From NCBI RefSeq assembly GCF_021043395.1, contig NZ_JAJNKE010000010.1:35378-99377 (forward strand): a stretch of 64,000 bases of DNA, written 5' to 3'. Below the pieces are notes generated by a model. That model did not search any database. It was given only the letters and a program-made list of their open reading frames with translations, and was not told the origin of the DNA. Below, piece after piece: positions 43,498 through 52,830 of this stretch (position 1 is its first letter; each line of letters begins with the position of its first letter). This DNA comes from Clostridium guangxiense (lineage in GTDB: Bacteria; Bacillota; Clostridia; Clostridiales; Clostridiaceae). Position numbers and translations under genes: made by a program.

Positions 43498-43734
43498 ATG
43501 TTAAAAGGAAATGGTTTGGCATCCATAAAAGCTGATATAGAGAACCATATTGGCGAAAAGGTGATGCTTAAAGCAAATGGCGGCAGAAAAAAAGTTGTCG
43601 TTAATAGTGGAGTAATTGAAAAAACATACCCTAGCATTTTTGTTGTAAGATTAGAAAATGATGACCAGAGGACAGTGACATATAGTTATTCAGATGTATT
43701 AACTAAGACTGTGCAAATAGTTTTTGGAGCATAA
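43498..43734 (+). CDS. veg: Veg protein
   Basis: A 78-residue protein. SIKADIENHIGEKVMLKANG, GRKKVVVNSGVIEKTYPSIF and YSYSDVLTKTVQIVF match the Veg family (DUF1021) over its full length. In B. subtilis Veg is abundant and affects biofilm formation and spore outgrowth. Gene order yabG-veg-ispE is ancestral in Firmicutes. Here veg lies 20.5 kb from yabG, so it marks the right border of the inserted block. Tandem promoters and a strong terminator make it monocistronic. Confidence 0.96.
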   Translation: MLKGNGLASIKADIENHIGEKVMLKANGGRKKVVVNSGVIEKTYPSIFVVRLENDDQRTVTYSYSDVLTKTVQIVFGA

Positions 43735-43739
43735 TTGAA

Positions 43740-43769
43740 GCGATACTATAAATTAGTATCGCTTTTTTT
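43740..43769 (+). terminator. Terminator of veg
   Basis: GCGATACTA, loop TAAAT, TAGTATCGC, then TTTTTTT. Perfect 9-bp stem directly after the stop. Confidence 0.95.
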
Positions 43770-43801
43770 GTAATATAAACAAGAATTTAATAAATATCAG
43801 C

Positions 43802-43833
43802 AAAAAAAGAAAGATGGCTAACGTCCATCTTTC
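43802..43833 (-). terminator. Minus-strand-oriented terminator-like hairpin
   Basis: Perfect 9-bp arms 43809-43817 and 43825-43833. The A run (43802-43808) becomes a T run only on the minus strand. No leftward gene lies immediately to the right, so it may stop antisense transcription or be a relic. The rest of 43834-44103 holds only the sipL promoter region and AT-rich sequence. Confidence 0.5.
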
Positions 43834-44103
43834 AACTATGGTATAAAAGGGTATTGAGAATTTATGAGAGGTTATATGGTCAATAACCAATTATAATATT
43901 ATATTAAATTAGGATAATTGTCAAGTCAATTAATCTGATTTATATACAAAAATAGCAAATTTTTAAAAAAAATAAAAATAAAAATGGAAAAAAATGTATT
44001 ATAATATGTTGAATTCAAGTACCTATAATAATTACAAAAAATTATCATAATTTTAGATTGCAATCTATATACATATATTAGGTATTTTGGAGGAGGGATA
44101 GTT

Positions 44104-45666
44104 ATGGGCATTGAACTTTTGAAGGAAAATATAGATTATAATCAAGTTATTGGACAAAATACATCAGATACTGTGGTTAAAGAAGAATATATAATTCCTG
44201 ATACTCAGCCTGATGTAAGAAAAATACTTATGGTTGATGCTAAGCCTAGTGTTACAAATACAGATATTATGCAGGATAAAGTATATGTTGAAGGTAATAT
44301 AAAATTCAATGTGCTTTATTTAGGAGTCGGAGATGAGAGTAGTCAAGTATGTGGAGTTGAATATACATCTAAATTTTCAAATTATGTTGATATACTAGGC
44401 TCTGAACATGATATGACATGCTTTTCTAATACTTACGTAGAACACATGAATTGTAATATTGTAAATGAAAGAAAAATAAGTGTAGAAGGTATTGTTGAGG
44501 TATCAGCGGAAATTGAGAAGCCTTGCAAAATACAAATGGTAAATGATGTTTTAGGTACAGGAGAAATTCAATTTTTAAGAAAACAGAGTAAACTAGATAA
44601 ATTAATAAACAAATCGTCTATGGATTTGGTGGGTAAATCCGCTATTACAATACCGATGGATAAGGCACAAATAGATGAAGTGCTTAAGTATGATACGAAT
44701 ATTCATAAAAGACAGATAAAAATACTTGAGGGTAAAGTTCAAGTTGAAGCATTTGTAAATATAGGAGTTTTATATAGGGATAAGGACTCAAGAGAAATTA
44801 ATTTTGTAAGTGACGATATAATAGTTACAGGAGAAGAAAATATTGAAGAAGCGGATCCTTCTATGGATTATAATGTTGATTTTGAAGTTGCAGCTTCGGA
44901 ATTTAATTTAAAGGAGGACGATTTAGGAGAAAAAAGAACAATAAATTCAGACATACTTGTTAAATGTGATGTTGAACTTATTAAAAAAGAAGATGCTAGC
45001 ATAATAGATGATGCATATTCACCTCAAAGTAATTTAAAGCTGGAAAGACAAAATTATGATGTCAATATGGTTTATGGGCGTGGCCTTTCTGAAACTATAG
45101 TAAAAGAGAATTTAGAGCTTGAAGAGGATTCTCCAATGCCATCAGAAATTGTAATGTGCAATGGCAGCGTTAATATTACAGATCAAAAACTGGTTGAAGA
45201 CAAAGTTGCACTAGAAGGGGTTGTAAATTCATCTATTGTTTATAGGACGTCCGATCCAGATAAATATGTTTATGCACTTAATGAGGAAATACCTTTTAGC
45301 TGTAGTGTTGATATACCTGGTTCTAAAATAGATATGATGTGCAATTCAAAAGCGTATATTGAAAATATTGAAGCTGCTGTTGAGGCAAATACAATACTAG
45401 TTAAAGCAGTTATTTCATTAGAATCTAGAGTTTTTTACACAGAACATAAAGATTTTATAGTAAATGTAATTCCAGTAGAAGGAGTAACTCCAGAAAAAAA
45501 GGCAAGTATTACTATATATGTAGTTCAAAAAGGGGATTCCCTTTGGAAGATAGCTAAAAGGTATTGCACAACTGTTGAAAATATTATAAAAGCTAACAGC
45601 ATGGAAAATACAGATGAGGTTTTAGAAGGTGAAAAATTGTTAATACCAGGAAGGGCAGTCATGTAA
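44104..45666 (+). CDS. sipL: SipL-like spore morphogenesis protein (SPOCS domains + LysM)
   Basis: A 520-residue protein. Repeated DUF3794/SPOCS units (IIPDTQPDVRKILMVDAKPS near residue 30, a second near 190, and a third beginning ENLELEEDSPMPSEIVMCNG) precede a C-terminal LysM (YVVQKGDSLWKIAKRYCTTV, residues ~473-516). In C. difficile SipL binds SpoIVA through LysM and is required for coat attachment. Architecture and length match. GGAGG precedes the ATG. It lies between veg and ispE, as in other clostridia, where Bacillus has sspF. Confidence 0.9.
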   Translation: MGIELLKENIDYNQVIGQNTSDTVVKEEYIIPDTQPDVRKILMVDAKPSVTNTDIMQDKVYVEGNIKFNVLYLGVGDESSQVCGVEYTSKFSNYVDILGSEHDMTCFSNTYVEHMNCNIVNERKISVEGIVEVSAEIEKPCKIQMVNDVLGTGEIQFLRKQSKLDKLINKSSMDLVGKSAITIPMDKAQIDEVLKYDTNIHKRQIKILEGKVQVEAFVNIGVLYRDKDSREINFVSDDIIVTGEENIEEADPSMDYNVDFEVAASEFNLKEDDLGEKRTINSDILVKCDVELIKKEDASIIDDAYSPQSNLKLERQNYDVNMVYGRGLSETIVKENLELEEDSPMPSEIVMCNGSVNITDQKLVEDKVALEGVVNSSIVYRTSDPDKYVYALNEEIPFSCSVDIPGSKIDMMCNSKAYIENIEAAVEANTILVKAVISLESRVFYTEHKDFIVNVIPVEGVTPEKKASITIYVVQKGDSLWKIAKRYCTTVENIIKANSMENTDEVLEGEKLLIPGRAVM

Positions 45667-45697
45667 AAATATTGCAAAGTAAAAATGCTTCGCCACA

Positions 45698-45752
45698 TAA
45701 ACATACATGAGGCATGGGGTTTGGACGTAAGCCCATGCCTCATGTATGTTTA
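45698..45752. repeat. Perfect 21-bp inverted repeat after sipL with GGGTTTGG-CG loop
   Basis: Arms 45698-45718 and 45732-45752 are exact complements around a 13-nt loop (GTTTGGACGTAAG). The junction GGGGTTTGGACGTAAGCCCATG resembles the dispersed motif at 52701, 52794 and 63671. It probably ends sipL transcription although its T run is poor. The remainder of 45667-45986 has no gene. Confidence 0.85.
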
Positions 45753-45986
45753 CTTTCAATAACTCGCTACCCTCAAATGAATTGGATGTTATTAGTATTT
45801 TATGATTTTTCCACCACGCTTTATTAGAGTTTTTTTAATCGTTACTTCAGCATTATTACTTCGCAATTTTTAGATGAATATTATTTACGTGAATGTATAA
45901 AATGGTATAATGTACTAAAGGGAAAAACAAAGTTAAGTTAGAAACTCTATAAAAAGGTATTGCAGCAGTATATAAGGAGGATTAAC

Positions 45987-46829
45987 ATGAAAATAAAGGC
46001 TTATGCAAAGATAAATATATTGCTTGATATTGTAGGAATAAAGGAAAATGGGTATCATCTTCTTGAAATGATAATGCAAAGTATAGATTTATACGATGTT
46101 ATAGACATAAATAAGATAGAAAAAGGCATTAAAATAAAATGCAATAAAAGTTACATACCTGTTAACAACAAAAATATAGCATATAAGGCTGCAGAACTTT
46201 TTATGAAAACATATGGAATAAATGAAGGCGTCAGTATTAATATTTATAAGAATATACCAACTTCTGCTGGACTTGGTGGGGGAAGTGCTGATGGTGCGGC
46301 AGTACTGAAGGCTATGAGAAAAATATTTAATGTAGATATAAGTAATAAAGAGCTTGAAGAACTTGGGGTTAAAATAGGAGCAGATGTTCCATTTTGTGTA
46401 AGTGGAGGTACTGCATTATGTGAAGGAATTGGAGAGATTATAACTCCTATGAGTAAATTTCAAAATAAAATATTGGTAGTTGTTAAGCCTAAATTTGGTG
46501 TATCGACTAAATGGGTGTACAGTGAATATGACAATCTTAACAGCGTAAAAAAGCCTGAAACTGAAAAAATATTAAATGCAGTAAAGAATGATGATCTTAA
46601 ATTAGTAAGTTCAAAAATGGCAAATGTACTTGAAGAGGTTACTATAAATAAATATGGGATTATTGATGGAATAAAGAAAGATATGCTTAAGTTTGGTGCG
46701 TTAGGAGCCATGATGAGTGGAAGCGGACCGTCTGTATTTGCTTTTTTTGAGGATAGTTTAAGTGCTCAAAGATGTTTTGAAAAGATGAAAGAAAATTATC
46801 CAGAAACGTTTATTACAAGGACAATTTAA
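45987..46829 (+). CDS. ispE: 4-diphosphocytidyl-2-C-methyl-D-erythritol kinase IspE
   Basis: A GHMP kinase of 280 residues. KAYAKINILLDIVGIKENGY at the N-terminus, NIPTSAGLGGGSADGAAVLK (ATP loop) and GALGAMMSGSGPSVFAFF (motif 3) are diagnostic. It performs the fourth step of the MEP isoprenoid pathway. ATG 45987 with AAGGAGG upstream is chosen over an in-frame TTG 27 nt earlier. The next gene starts 2 nt after its stop, so they are probably co-translated. Confidence 0.96.
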   Translation: MKIKAYAKINILLDIVGIKENGYHLLEMIMQSIDLYDVIDINKIEKGIKIKCNKSYIPVNNKNIAYKAAELFMKTYGINEGVSINIYKNIPTSAGLGGGSADGAAVLKAMRKIFNVDISNKELEELGVKIGADVPFCVSGGTALCEGIGEIITPMSKFQNKILVVVKPKFGVSTKWVYSEYDNLNSVKKPETEKILNAVKNDDLKLVSSKMANVLEEVTINKYGIIDGIKKDMLKFGALGAMMSGSGPSVFAFFEDSLSAQRCFEKMKENYPETFITRTI

Positions 46830-46830
46830 A

Positions 46831-47643
46831 ATGGTATATTTTTTATGCAGTTTATATAAAGAGGCAGAAGGGATAATCTCTTATTTTCATCTTAAAAAAA
46901 TTTCAAGCATATCTAGTTTTCAAGAGTTTGAAGGCGATGGTATAAAACTTATAATTAGCGGTACAGGTAAGATTAATGCTGCTTGTGCAGTAGGGTGTAT
47001 TTTATCACAGAATAACCATGAAAAGAGCGATATATTTATCAATGTAGGAATATGCGGGAGCGATGAGAGAAGTGAAGGAGAAGCTTTTTTCATAAATAAA
47101 ATAAAGGATGTGGATAGTGGTGAGGAATATTATCCAGATATAATAATAAAACATCCATTTAAAGAGGCATATCTTGAAACACACTCTAAGGTTGTGAAGC
47201 ATGGAGATATACGTGATTTGTGCGATATGGAGGGAAGTGCTTTCTTTAAAAGTGCATTGAAGTTTATGTATCATCATCAAATAGCTATTATTAAAATAGT
47301 ATCTGATACAGCAGATAATAAGCTTATAAGCGGAGATTATATAAAAAACATTATTAGTAAAAACTTGGGAAATATAAAGCTTTTTATAGATTGTTACTTA
47401 GCATCAATGACTAAAAATCAGTTTTTTAGTGAAAAAGATAAAGCTGTAATGTCATGTATAGATGAAAATTTAAAGCTCACTGAAAGTCAAAATATAGAAT
47501 TTAGAAAAGCTTACATTGCTTTAAAGCTTAGAGGAGCTTTTGATAAATTTGATTTTCAAAAATTTTTAAATGTGAGGGTGACGGTGAAAAGTGAGTCAAG
47601 AAAATATTTTAATGAACTCATATCAGCAATGTGGGAAAGTTAG
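46831..47643 (+). CDS. Nucleoside phosphorylase/nucleosidase-like protein
   Basis: A 270-residue protein. IKLIISGTGKINAACAVGCI, IFINVGICGSDERSEGEAFF and CDMEGSAFFKSALKF (ME..A substrate motif) with KIVSDTADN follow the MTA/SAH-nucleosidase and purine phosphorylase fold. An extra ~75-residue helical C-terminus follows. It starts 2 nt after ispE and overlaps the next gene by 53 nt. Its constant partner is the SPL-like radical SAM gene, suggesting a role in nucleotide or DNA-lesion metabolism of spores. The real substrate is unknown. Confidence 0.75.
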   Translation: MVYFLCSLYKEAEGIISYFHLKKISSISSFQEFEGDGIKLIISGTGKINAACAVGCILSQNNHEKSDIFINVGICGSDERSEGEAFFINKIKDVDSGEEYYPDIIIKHPFKEAYLETHSKVVKHGDIRDLCDMEGSAFFKSALKFMYHHQIAIIKIVSDTADNKLISGDYIKNIISKNLGNIKLFIDCYLASMTKNQFFSEKDKAVMSCIDENLKLTESQNIEFRKAYIALKLRGAFDKFDFQKFLNVRVTVKSESRKYFNELISAMWES

Positions 47644-48625
47644 TCGCTTAAATTCATTTTCTCATATATATGTTGAAAAATCAGCAGTTAATTTTAATGT
47701 CACAAGAAATATATTGGACAAGTTTAAAAATAGCACTATAGTGTACATAGAAAATTATAAAGATGTATTTAATAGAGCAAGGCAGGATTATAATATTCAA
47801 AAAAGAACTCAAAATTTAATACTTGCTGTTGAGCATAATAATTTTCTATATAAAGGCTCTGATATGTGTGAGGACTTTGGACAAGAAAATTTTTACTATT
47901 CATCAAGTATACTTAATTGTGCATATGGTTGTGAATATTGTTATCTTAAAGGAATGTATCAGTCTGGAAATATAGTTATATTTGCAAATATAGATGATTT
48001 TATAAATAAAGCCGTTGAAGAAAGTAAAGATAAAAAAGTTTATCTGTGTATATCCTATGATTCAGATTTGTTAGCATTTGAAAATGTAACGGGATTTGTT
48101 AGAAGGTGGATAGAAGCAGCAGTGAAAAATAAAAATCTTCTTATAGAAGTAAGAACTAAAAGTACAAATTTTAAAGCTGTAAAAGATATGTGCATACCCA
48201 ATAATGTTATATTCGCATGGACTATTTTACCTGATGAGGTTATAAAAAAATATGAATTGAAAGTTCCTAGTTTGAATGCAAGGCTTAACAGCATAAAGTT
48301 GGCAACTCAAAAAGGAGTTCAAGTTAGGCTTTCAATTGAACCTATAATGAAAATAGCTAACTTTAAAGACGTATATAGAAAATTTGTTGATAATATTTTT
48401 ACAGCTTTAGATAGCAACAAAATAAGAGATATAAATATAGGTGCCTTTAGGGTTAAAAATGAGCATTTAAAAAGAATGAGAAAACTTGATCCATATTCTA
48501 ATATATTTGCTCACAGGTTTGTAAAAATAAATGACTATTCAACCTATGAAAATTGTGATGAAATTGAAAAATATGTTGCAAAACTTTTTAAAAATTACGT
48601 TGATGAAAGAAAGGTATTTTTATAG
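47591..48625 (+). CDS. splB: Spore photoproduct lyase-like radical SAM protein
   Basis: A protein of up to 344 residues. LNCAYGCEYCYLKGMYQSGN holds the CxxxCxxC cluster (~residues 115-122), IYVEKSAVNFNVTRNILDKF opens the SPL N-terminal domain, and CISYDSDLLAFENVTGFVRR, LIEVRTKST and RLSIEPIM follow SPL. SPL reverses the thymine dimer of UV-irradiated spores. The start is uncertain: GTG 47591 or ATG 47612, both inside the preceding gene. Its 3' end overlaps the convergent LysM gene by 38 nt. Confidence 0.85.
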   Translation: MSQENILMNSYQQCGKVSRLNSFSHIYVEKSAVNFNVTRNILDKFKNSTIVYIENYKDVFNRARQDYNIQKRTQNLILAVEHNNFLYKGSDMCEDFGQENFYYSSSILNCAYGCEYCYLKGMYQSGNIVIFANIDDFINKAVEESKDKKVYLCISYDSDLLAFENVTGFVRRWIEAAVKNKNLLIEVRTKSTNFKAVKDMCIPNNVIFAWTILPDEVIKKYELKVPSLNARLNSIKLATQKGVQVRLSIEPIMKIANFKDVYRKFVDNIFTALDSNKIRDINIGAFRVKNEHLKRMRKLDPYSNIFAHRFVKINDYSTYENCDEIEKYVAKLFKNYVDERKVFL

Positions 48626-49097
48626 CTTTTCTTTCTTTTTTTATAGGAATTAATATTAAGTCTCCTGTCATAGGCGGTTTCGATAATTTATTTTTTGCTA
48701 TAATAATTTTACAAACCTTTTCACAGGTACATTCCGGAAAAAACTCCTCTGATAGCATACGAATATTGTCGCCTTCTCTCATTTGATATAATATGAATTC
48801 GGGGTTTTTAAGAAGCACAACTTCATAGACTTTAATCAAAATATAGAAAAGGGTTGGAAAAAGTAACATAGAAATTGACAATAAGATGTAAGGTATCAAT
48901 AGTTTTCTTAATTTTATAATTTCAAATATTACGGATACTTCAAAAAGTGTAATTGAAAATATACAAGCTATAACGCTGCTTTTTTCATCCTCAGATTTAT
49001 TTAAAAATAGTGGTTTTAAGAATTTAATGCTGCATACGTAAGTTTTAATTATATGTATATCGTAATTAAAAAGATTAAATAACAAAAATTTTTTCAT
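48588..49097 (-). CDS. Membrane protein with C-terminal LysM-like domain
   Basis: A protein of 169 residues with CGGAGG before ATG 49097. It has hydrophobic segments near residues 37-60 and 68-92, then a LysM-like domain: YQMREGDNIRMLSEEFFPEC, CKIIIAKNKLSKPPMTGDLI and LIPIKK. The LysM has two extra cysteines (CTCEKVC). It faces leftward and overlaps the end of the SPL-like gene. Possibly an envelope anchor in sporulating cells, judging from spoIIR and spore genes around it; function unknown. Confidence 0.65.
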   Translation of the reverse strand: MKKFLLFNLFNYDIHIIKTYVCSIKFLKPLFLNKSEDEKSSVIACIFSITLFEVSVIFEIIKLRKLLIPYILLSISMLLFPTLFYILIKVYEVVLLKNPEFILYQMREGDNIRMLSEEFFPECTCEKVCKIIIAKNKLSKPPMTGDLILIPIKKERKAIKIPFFHQRNF

Positions 49098-49224
49098 TAT
49101 AAAACCTCCGTTCAATATTAATATTATTGACACAATTAACCTTTTTATAATTACAATGTATAAAAAGATACAAATTGGACAACAATAAAGGTATAAGTAT
49201 CTATAAGGTGTGGAGGAAAATAAA

Positions 49225-49905
49225 ATGAAAAAAGTATTTTTTATGTTTTTAAGCTTTGTATTATTGTTTTGTGTTTTAAATGAATGTTTTGGTACAAGCA
49301 TTAATGCATCGGCTGGAACGTATCAAAAGTCAAGTGATGTTCAAAGAGATATTGCAAAAAAATTAATAAGATTTCATGTTCTTGCTAATAGTGATTCTGA
49401 TAAGGATCAGGAACTAAAAATTAAAGTTAAGGATAAAGTTATAGGATATATGTCTTCTAAGCTTAAGAATTGCAAAAACATTGATGAGGCAAGGAAGGTT
49501 CTTATTGAAAATGATGACAACATTAAAAATATTGCAGAAAAGGTTATAAAAGAAAATAATTATAATTATGGTGTTAGGACGGAATTGGCTCAAGTTGAGT
49601 TCCCGGTTAAAAGTTATGGTGATGTTATACTTCCAGAGGGGAAGTATGAAGCTTATAGGGTGCTTATTGGCAAAGCAGATGGGCATAATTGGTGGTGCGT
49701 TATGTTTCCTCCACTGTGTTTTACAGATATTACAAAAGGCGAGGTTGAAGAGGAAAAGACGCTTAATGAGATGAAAAAGGTTCTTACTAAAAAAGAATTC
49801 GATACCATTAATAACTCTAAAAAAGATAATAATATAAAAGTTAAATTTAAAATACTTGAAGAATTAAAATCAATAGCTAAGAAAATAAGTGCAGATATTA
49901 ATTAA
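49225..49905 (+). CDS. spoIIR: Stage II sporulation protein R SpoIIR
   Basis: A protein of 226 residues with an N-terminal signal peptide (VFFMFLSFVLLFCVLNECFG) and the SpoIIR core: KLIRFHVLANSDSDKDQELK, KIKVKDKVIGYM, TELAQVEFPVKSYGDVILPE, GKYEAYRVLIGKADGHNWWC and VMFPPLCF. SpoIIR is secreted from the forespore into the intermembrane space and triggers SpoIIGA to activate pro-sigma-E in the mother cell. ATG 49225 with GGAGG upstream is chosen over a GTG that precedes it. Its 3' end overlaps the convergent gene by 8 nt. Confidence 0.95.
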   Translation: MKKVFFMFLSFVLLFCVLNECFGTSINASAGTYQKSSDVQRDIAKKLIRFHVLANSDSDKDQELKIKVKDKVIGYMSSKLKNCKNIDEARKVLIENDDNIKNIAEKVIKENNYNYGVRTELAQVEFPVKSYGDVILPEGKYEAYRVLIGKADGHNWWCVMFPPLCFTDITKGEVEEEKTLNEMKKVLTKKEFDTINNSKKDNNIKVKFKILEELKSIAKKISADIN

Positions 49906-51058
49906 ATTTTAAATCTGCACTACAAGCGCTTTCTTTATTTTTTTTTTCGTGTATTAATAATGAAAGTAAGTTATATATATCTCTACCACTTGAAGGCTTT
50001 GAAAACTTAGCACAATTGGTTTTCATTGCTTCAAGTATTGAAGGATAAGATATTATATTTCTTATTATTTCCGTACAGTTTGAACCATCTTCAAGGCGTA
50101 CGGCAAGATTGTGCTTAAGCAAAAAGCTTTCATTCTTTTCTTCTTGTCCCGGTATAGGAGAAAACAATGCTATTGGGATATGGCAAAATAGTGCTTCTGT
50201 TATGGTTAAACCGCCTGGTTTAGTAAGCAGCAAATCGCAAGCTTGCATATATTTATTAACATCTTTTGTATATCCAAGTATTCTTGTTTCTATCTTTGCA
50301 TTTTCCTTTAATTCTATTAGTTTAGAGTAAAGTTTTTTATTATTACCAGCAATCACTATAAGTTGTATATTTATATTTGATACAGAAAGCTGTTCATAAA
50401 TTGCACTTATTTTTCCCATTCCAAGGCTTCCACCCATTATCATTAAAGTTTTTTTATTTGGATCTAAACCTAATTCTTTGAGAGTAGTACTTCTATCAAA
50501 TTTTTTCATGAAATCAGGATCAACAGGTATTCCAATATCATGAATACATTCTCTTTTTACTCCTCTTTTAACCATTTCTTCTACCATATCTGAATTTGAA
50601 ACTATATATGAATCAACTTTAGGTCGTATCCAGAAACTGTGGGGAGCATAGTCTGTAAGCATGCATACCATAGGGATTTCAAGTACTTCTTTAGATTTTA
50701 ATATAGAAACCATCTCCATTGGGAAAGGATGCGTACAAACAATTATCTCTGGATTAAGTTCTTCAATTTTTGGAAGAAGTTTATATGCTAAAAATTCATT
50801 TAATTTATTGCTTAAAGATGCTAAATTATCATCTTTTTCCGTGTAATTGTAAAGCTTACCGAAAAGTGATGGAGAAACTTTTATGGTTTTAAGATAGCCA
50901 CCAATAATTACTTTGTCTAAAAATGGATTTATATATTTTATAGTATCTAATATGTTAACTTCCGAGTCTGGTTCATACTGCATTATATAGTTTTTTAACG
51001 CAAATGCAGCGTGTCTATGACCACCACCAGCTGAAACAGAAAGAATTAAAACTTTCAT
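49898..51058 (-). CDS. UgtP/MGDG-synthase-like glycosyltransferase (GT28)
   Basis: A protein of 386 residues. VLILSVSAGGGHRHAAFALK is the GxGH-type N-terminus of diacylglycerol glycosyltransferases, MLTDYAPHSFWIRPKVDSYI and VSNSDMVEEMVKRGV follow, and MIMGGSLGMGKI with LLTKPGGLTITEALFCHIPI form the UDP-sugar site. Relatives add glucose or galactose to diacylglycerol, making membrane glycolipids and lipoteichoic acid anchors. ATG 51058 is used because the upstream GTG lies within the AAAGGGTG ribosome site. Sugar specificity is not decidable. Confidence 0.85.
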   Translation of the reverse strand: MKVLILSVSAGGGHRHAAFALKNYIMQYEPDSEVNILDTIKYINPFLDKVIIGGYLKTIKVSPSLFGKLYNYTEKDDNLASLSNKLNEFLAYKLLPKIEELNPEIIVCTHPFPMEMVSILKSKEVLEIPMVCMLTDYAPHSFWIRPKVDSYIVSNSDMVEEMVKRGVKRECIHDIGIPVDPDFMKKFDRSTTLKELGLDPNKKTLMIMGGSLGMGKISAIYEQLSVSNINIQLIVIAGNNKKLYSKLIELKENAKIETRILGYTKDVNKYMQACDLLLTKPGGLTITEALFCHIPIALFSPIPGQEEKNESFLLKHNLAVRLEDGSNCTEIIRNIISYPSILEAMKTNCAKFSKPSSGRDIYNLLSLLIHEKKNKESACSADLKFN

Positions 51059-51332
51059 TATAAAATTCACCCTTTAAATATTAGTCTTTGGATAAAAATA
51101 ATATTTAATGTTTATCCATACTTATTTTGCTGTACTTCAATTATATATAATATGACATAAATTATAAACACTTTTCCTAATTATTTTAACTTATATAGGT
51201 ATATTATTTCAATAAAAATGAAAACTATAACTATTATAAGATGTATTGCTTAAGAAATTCAAATTAGTATTAGTGTAATTTATAGCTGATTTTAGGCAGT
51301 ATATCTATATTAATTTATAGGAGTGAATTGAT

Positions 51333-52697
51333 ATGAAGGATAGTACAAAAAGAATTTTATACACTGCAGCTACAGCAATTATAGTTGTTTTTTCGACTAC
51401 GTTTGCAATCTTAATGACACTTGAAAGAATGGATTATAGAAATTATCTTCAAGCAGAATATAATAAAAATATGTATCAACTTATAAATTCTGTTGAAAAT
51501 GTGGGGAATAATTTAGCTAAGGTACCTGTGCTTGGTTCGAGGGAACAGGATATAGTGGTTTTTGATGAAATATTTAGATATTCCGCTGTCGCGAATGATA
51601 AGCTTCACTCTCTTCCAGTATCGCAAGATAAACTTGGAGCTACAAGTAAATTTCTATCACAGCTTGGGGATTTTTCTTATGTTCTAGGAAATAAAATTTC
51701 AAGAGGTGGAGAACTCAGCAATAGTGATGTGGCTCAAGTTGAAAACCTTAAGCTTCAATCATATAATCTTGAGAATCAACTTAAGTCTGTTCAAAATGAT
51801 ATAAATGCTGGAAGGGTAAAATGGGGAGAAATTAGACAAAAAGCTAGTGGCGTTTTAGCATCTACTAGTACACCAAGTGTCTCTGATGAATTTAAAGGAA
51901 TACAAAAACAGGCAGCGCAATATCCTTCATTGGTTTATGATGGTCCGTTTTCAGATAATAATATGAATGTTAAACCGAGAGTACTTTCACAAAAAAAGGT
52001 ATCATCAGCCCAGGCTCAAACTGTTATTAAAGAAGCGATTGGTGCTAAACGAATAAAAAGGATAGAAAGAAAAAGTGATGGAAATGGAACAATACCTACA
52101 TACATGTTTGATGTGTATATGGTTGGAAGAAATAAAGGTACGGAAAAGATAACCTGTGAAGTTAGTCAAAATGGTGGAAAAATGCTGTCTATTATTGATA
52201 ATAGGGTTGCAGGAAAGGCAACTATGGATATAAACACTGCTTCTCAAATAGGAAGAAAATATCTAAATAAAATAGGATATAAAAATATGTTCCCAACTTA
52301 TGTGCTTAATTATAATAATGTAGCCGTTATAAGCTACGTAAACAGCACTGACAATATGCTTATATATCCTGATATGATAAAGCTAAAAGTATCCATGGAT
52401 GATGGAAATGTAGTTGGTCTTGAAGCTGATAAATATCTTAAATCAAATTATAATAGAACTATTCCATCACCAAAAATAACCGAAGCAAAGGCTAGAGAAA
52501 GAGTTGGTAAGAGATTAAGCATTAAAAGTGTAAGGACAGCAATAGTTCCTACTGAAACAAATAAAGAGGTTCTATGTTACGAATTCTCCGGAAGCTATAA
52601 AGGCGATGATTTTATAGTATATATAAATGCTCAAACCGGCTATGAAACAAGAATTCTCCAAATTAGAAATACCCCAAATGGAAAATTAACAATGTAA
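51333..52697 (+). CDS. ypeB: Germination protein YpeB
   Basis: A 454-residue protein with an N-terminal anchor (TAATAIIVVFSTTFAILMTL), a helical domain (DYRNYLQAEYNKNMYQLINS, VFDEIFRYSAVANDKLHSLP, QLGDFSYVLGNKISRGGELS) and C-terminal PepSY repeats (KKVSSAQAQTVIKEAIGAKR, SPKITEAKARERVGKRLSIK). In Bacillus YpeB stabilises the cortex-lytic enzyme SleB. No sleB gene is adjacent here, unlike the usual sleB-ypeB operon. AGGAGTG precedes the ATG. Two copies of a 37-nt repeat follow the stop codon. Confidence 0.94.
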   Translation: MKDSTKRILYTAATAIIVVFSTTFAILMTLERMDYRNYLQAEYNKNMYQLINSVENVGNNLAKVPVLGSREQDIVVFDEIFRYSAVANDKLHSLPVSQDKLGATSKFLSQLGDFSYVLGNKISRGGELSNSDVAQVENLKLQSYNLENQLKSVQNDINAGRVKWGEIRQKASGVLASTSTPSVSDEFKGIQKQAAQYPSLVYDGPFSDNNMNVKPRVLSQKKVSSAQAQTVIKEAIGAKRIKRIERKSDGNGTIPTYMFDVYMVGRNKGTEKITCEVSQNGGKMLSIIDNRVAGKATMDINTASQIGRKYLNKIGYKNMFPTYVLNYNNVAVISYVNSTDNMLIYPDMIKLKVSMDDGNVVGLEADKYLKSNYNRTIPSPKITEAKARERVGKRLSIKSVRTAIVPTETNKEVLCYEFSGSYKGDDFIVYINAQTGYETRILQIRNTPNGKLTM

Positions 52698-52700
52698 ACA

Positions 52701-52737
52701 TCTGGGGGTTTGGGCGAAGCCCATGTGATTTGAGAAC
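52701..52737. repeat. 37-nt direct repeat, copy 1 (GGGTTTGGGCG element)
   Basis: Begins TCTGGGGGTTTGGGCGAAGC. It is identical over 37 nt to 52794-52830, and its core TGGGC-GAA-GCCCA can form a small hairpin. Related shorter forms occur at 45715 and 63671. Confidence 0.9.
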
Positions 52738-52793
52738 AATAAAATATTACTTTTTATATTAAAGTGAAAACTTAAAAATTAGTCTTATTAAGC

Positions 52794-52830
52794 TCTGGGG
52801 GTTTGGGCGAAGCCCATGTGATTTGAGAAC
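52794..52830. repeat. 37-nt direct repeat, copy 2 (GGGTTTGGGCG element)
   Basis: Exact second copy, 56 nt after the first. Beyond it, 52831-53092 has no gene. A short palindrome (TTCAGCTGGCTGAA) and a stem-loop near 52958-52991 (GACCACTG...CAATGGTC) are the only structures seen. Confidence 0.9.

Noticed and set aside
45525..45743. 72-codon minus-strand frame at the end of sipL
   Set aside because: Antisense to the LysM domain and the inverted repeat; no start signals.
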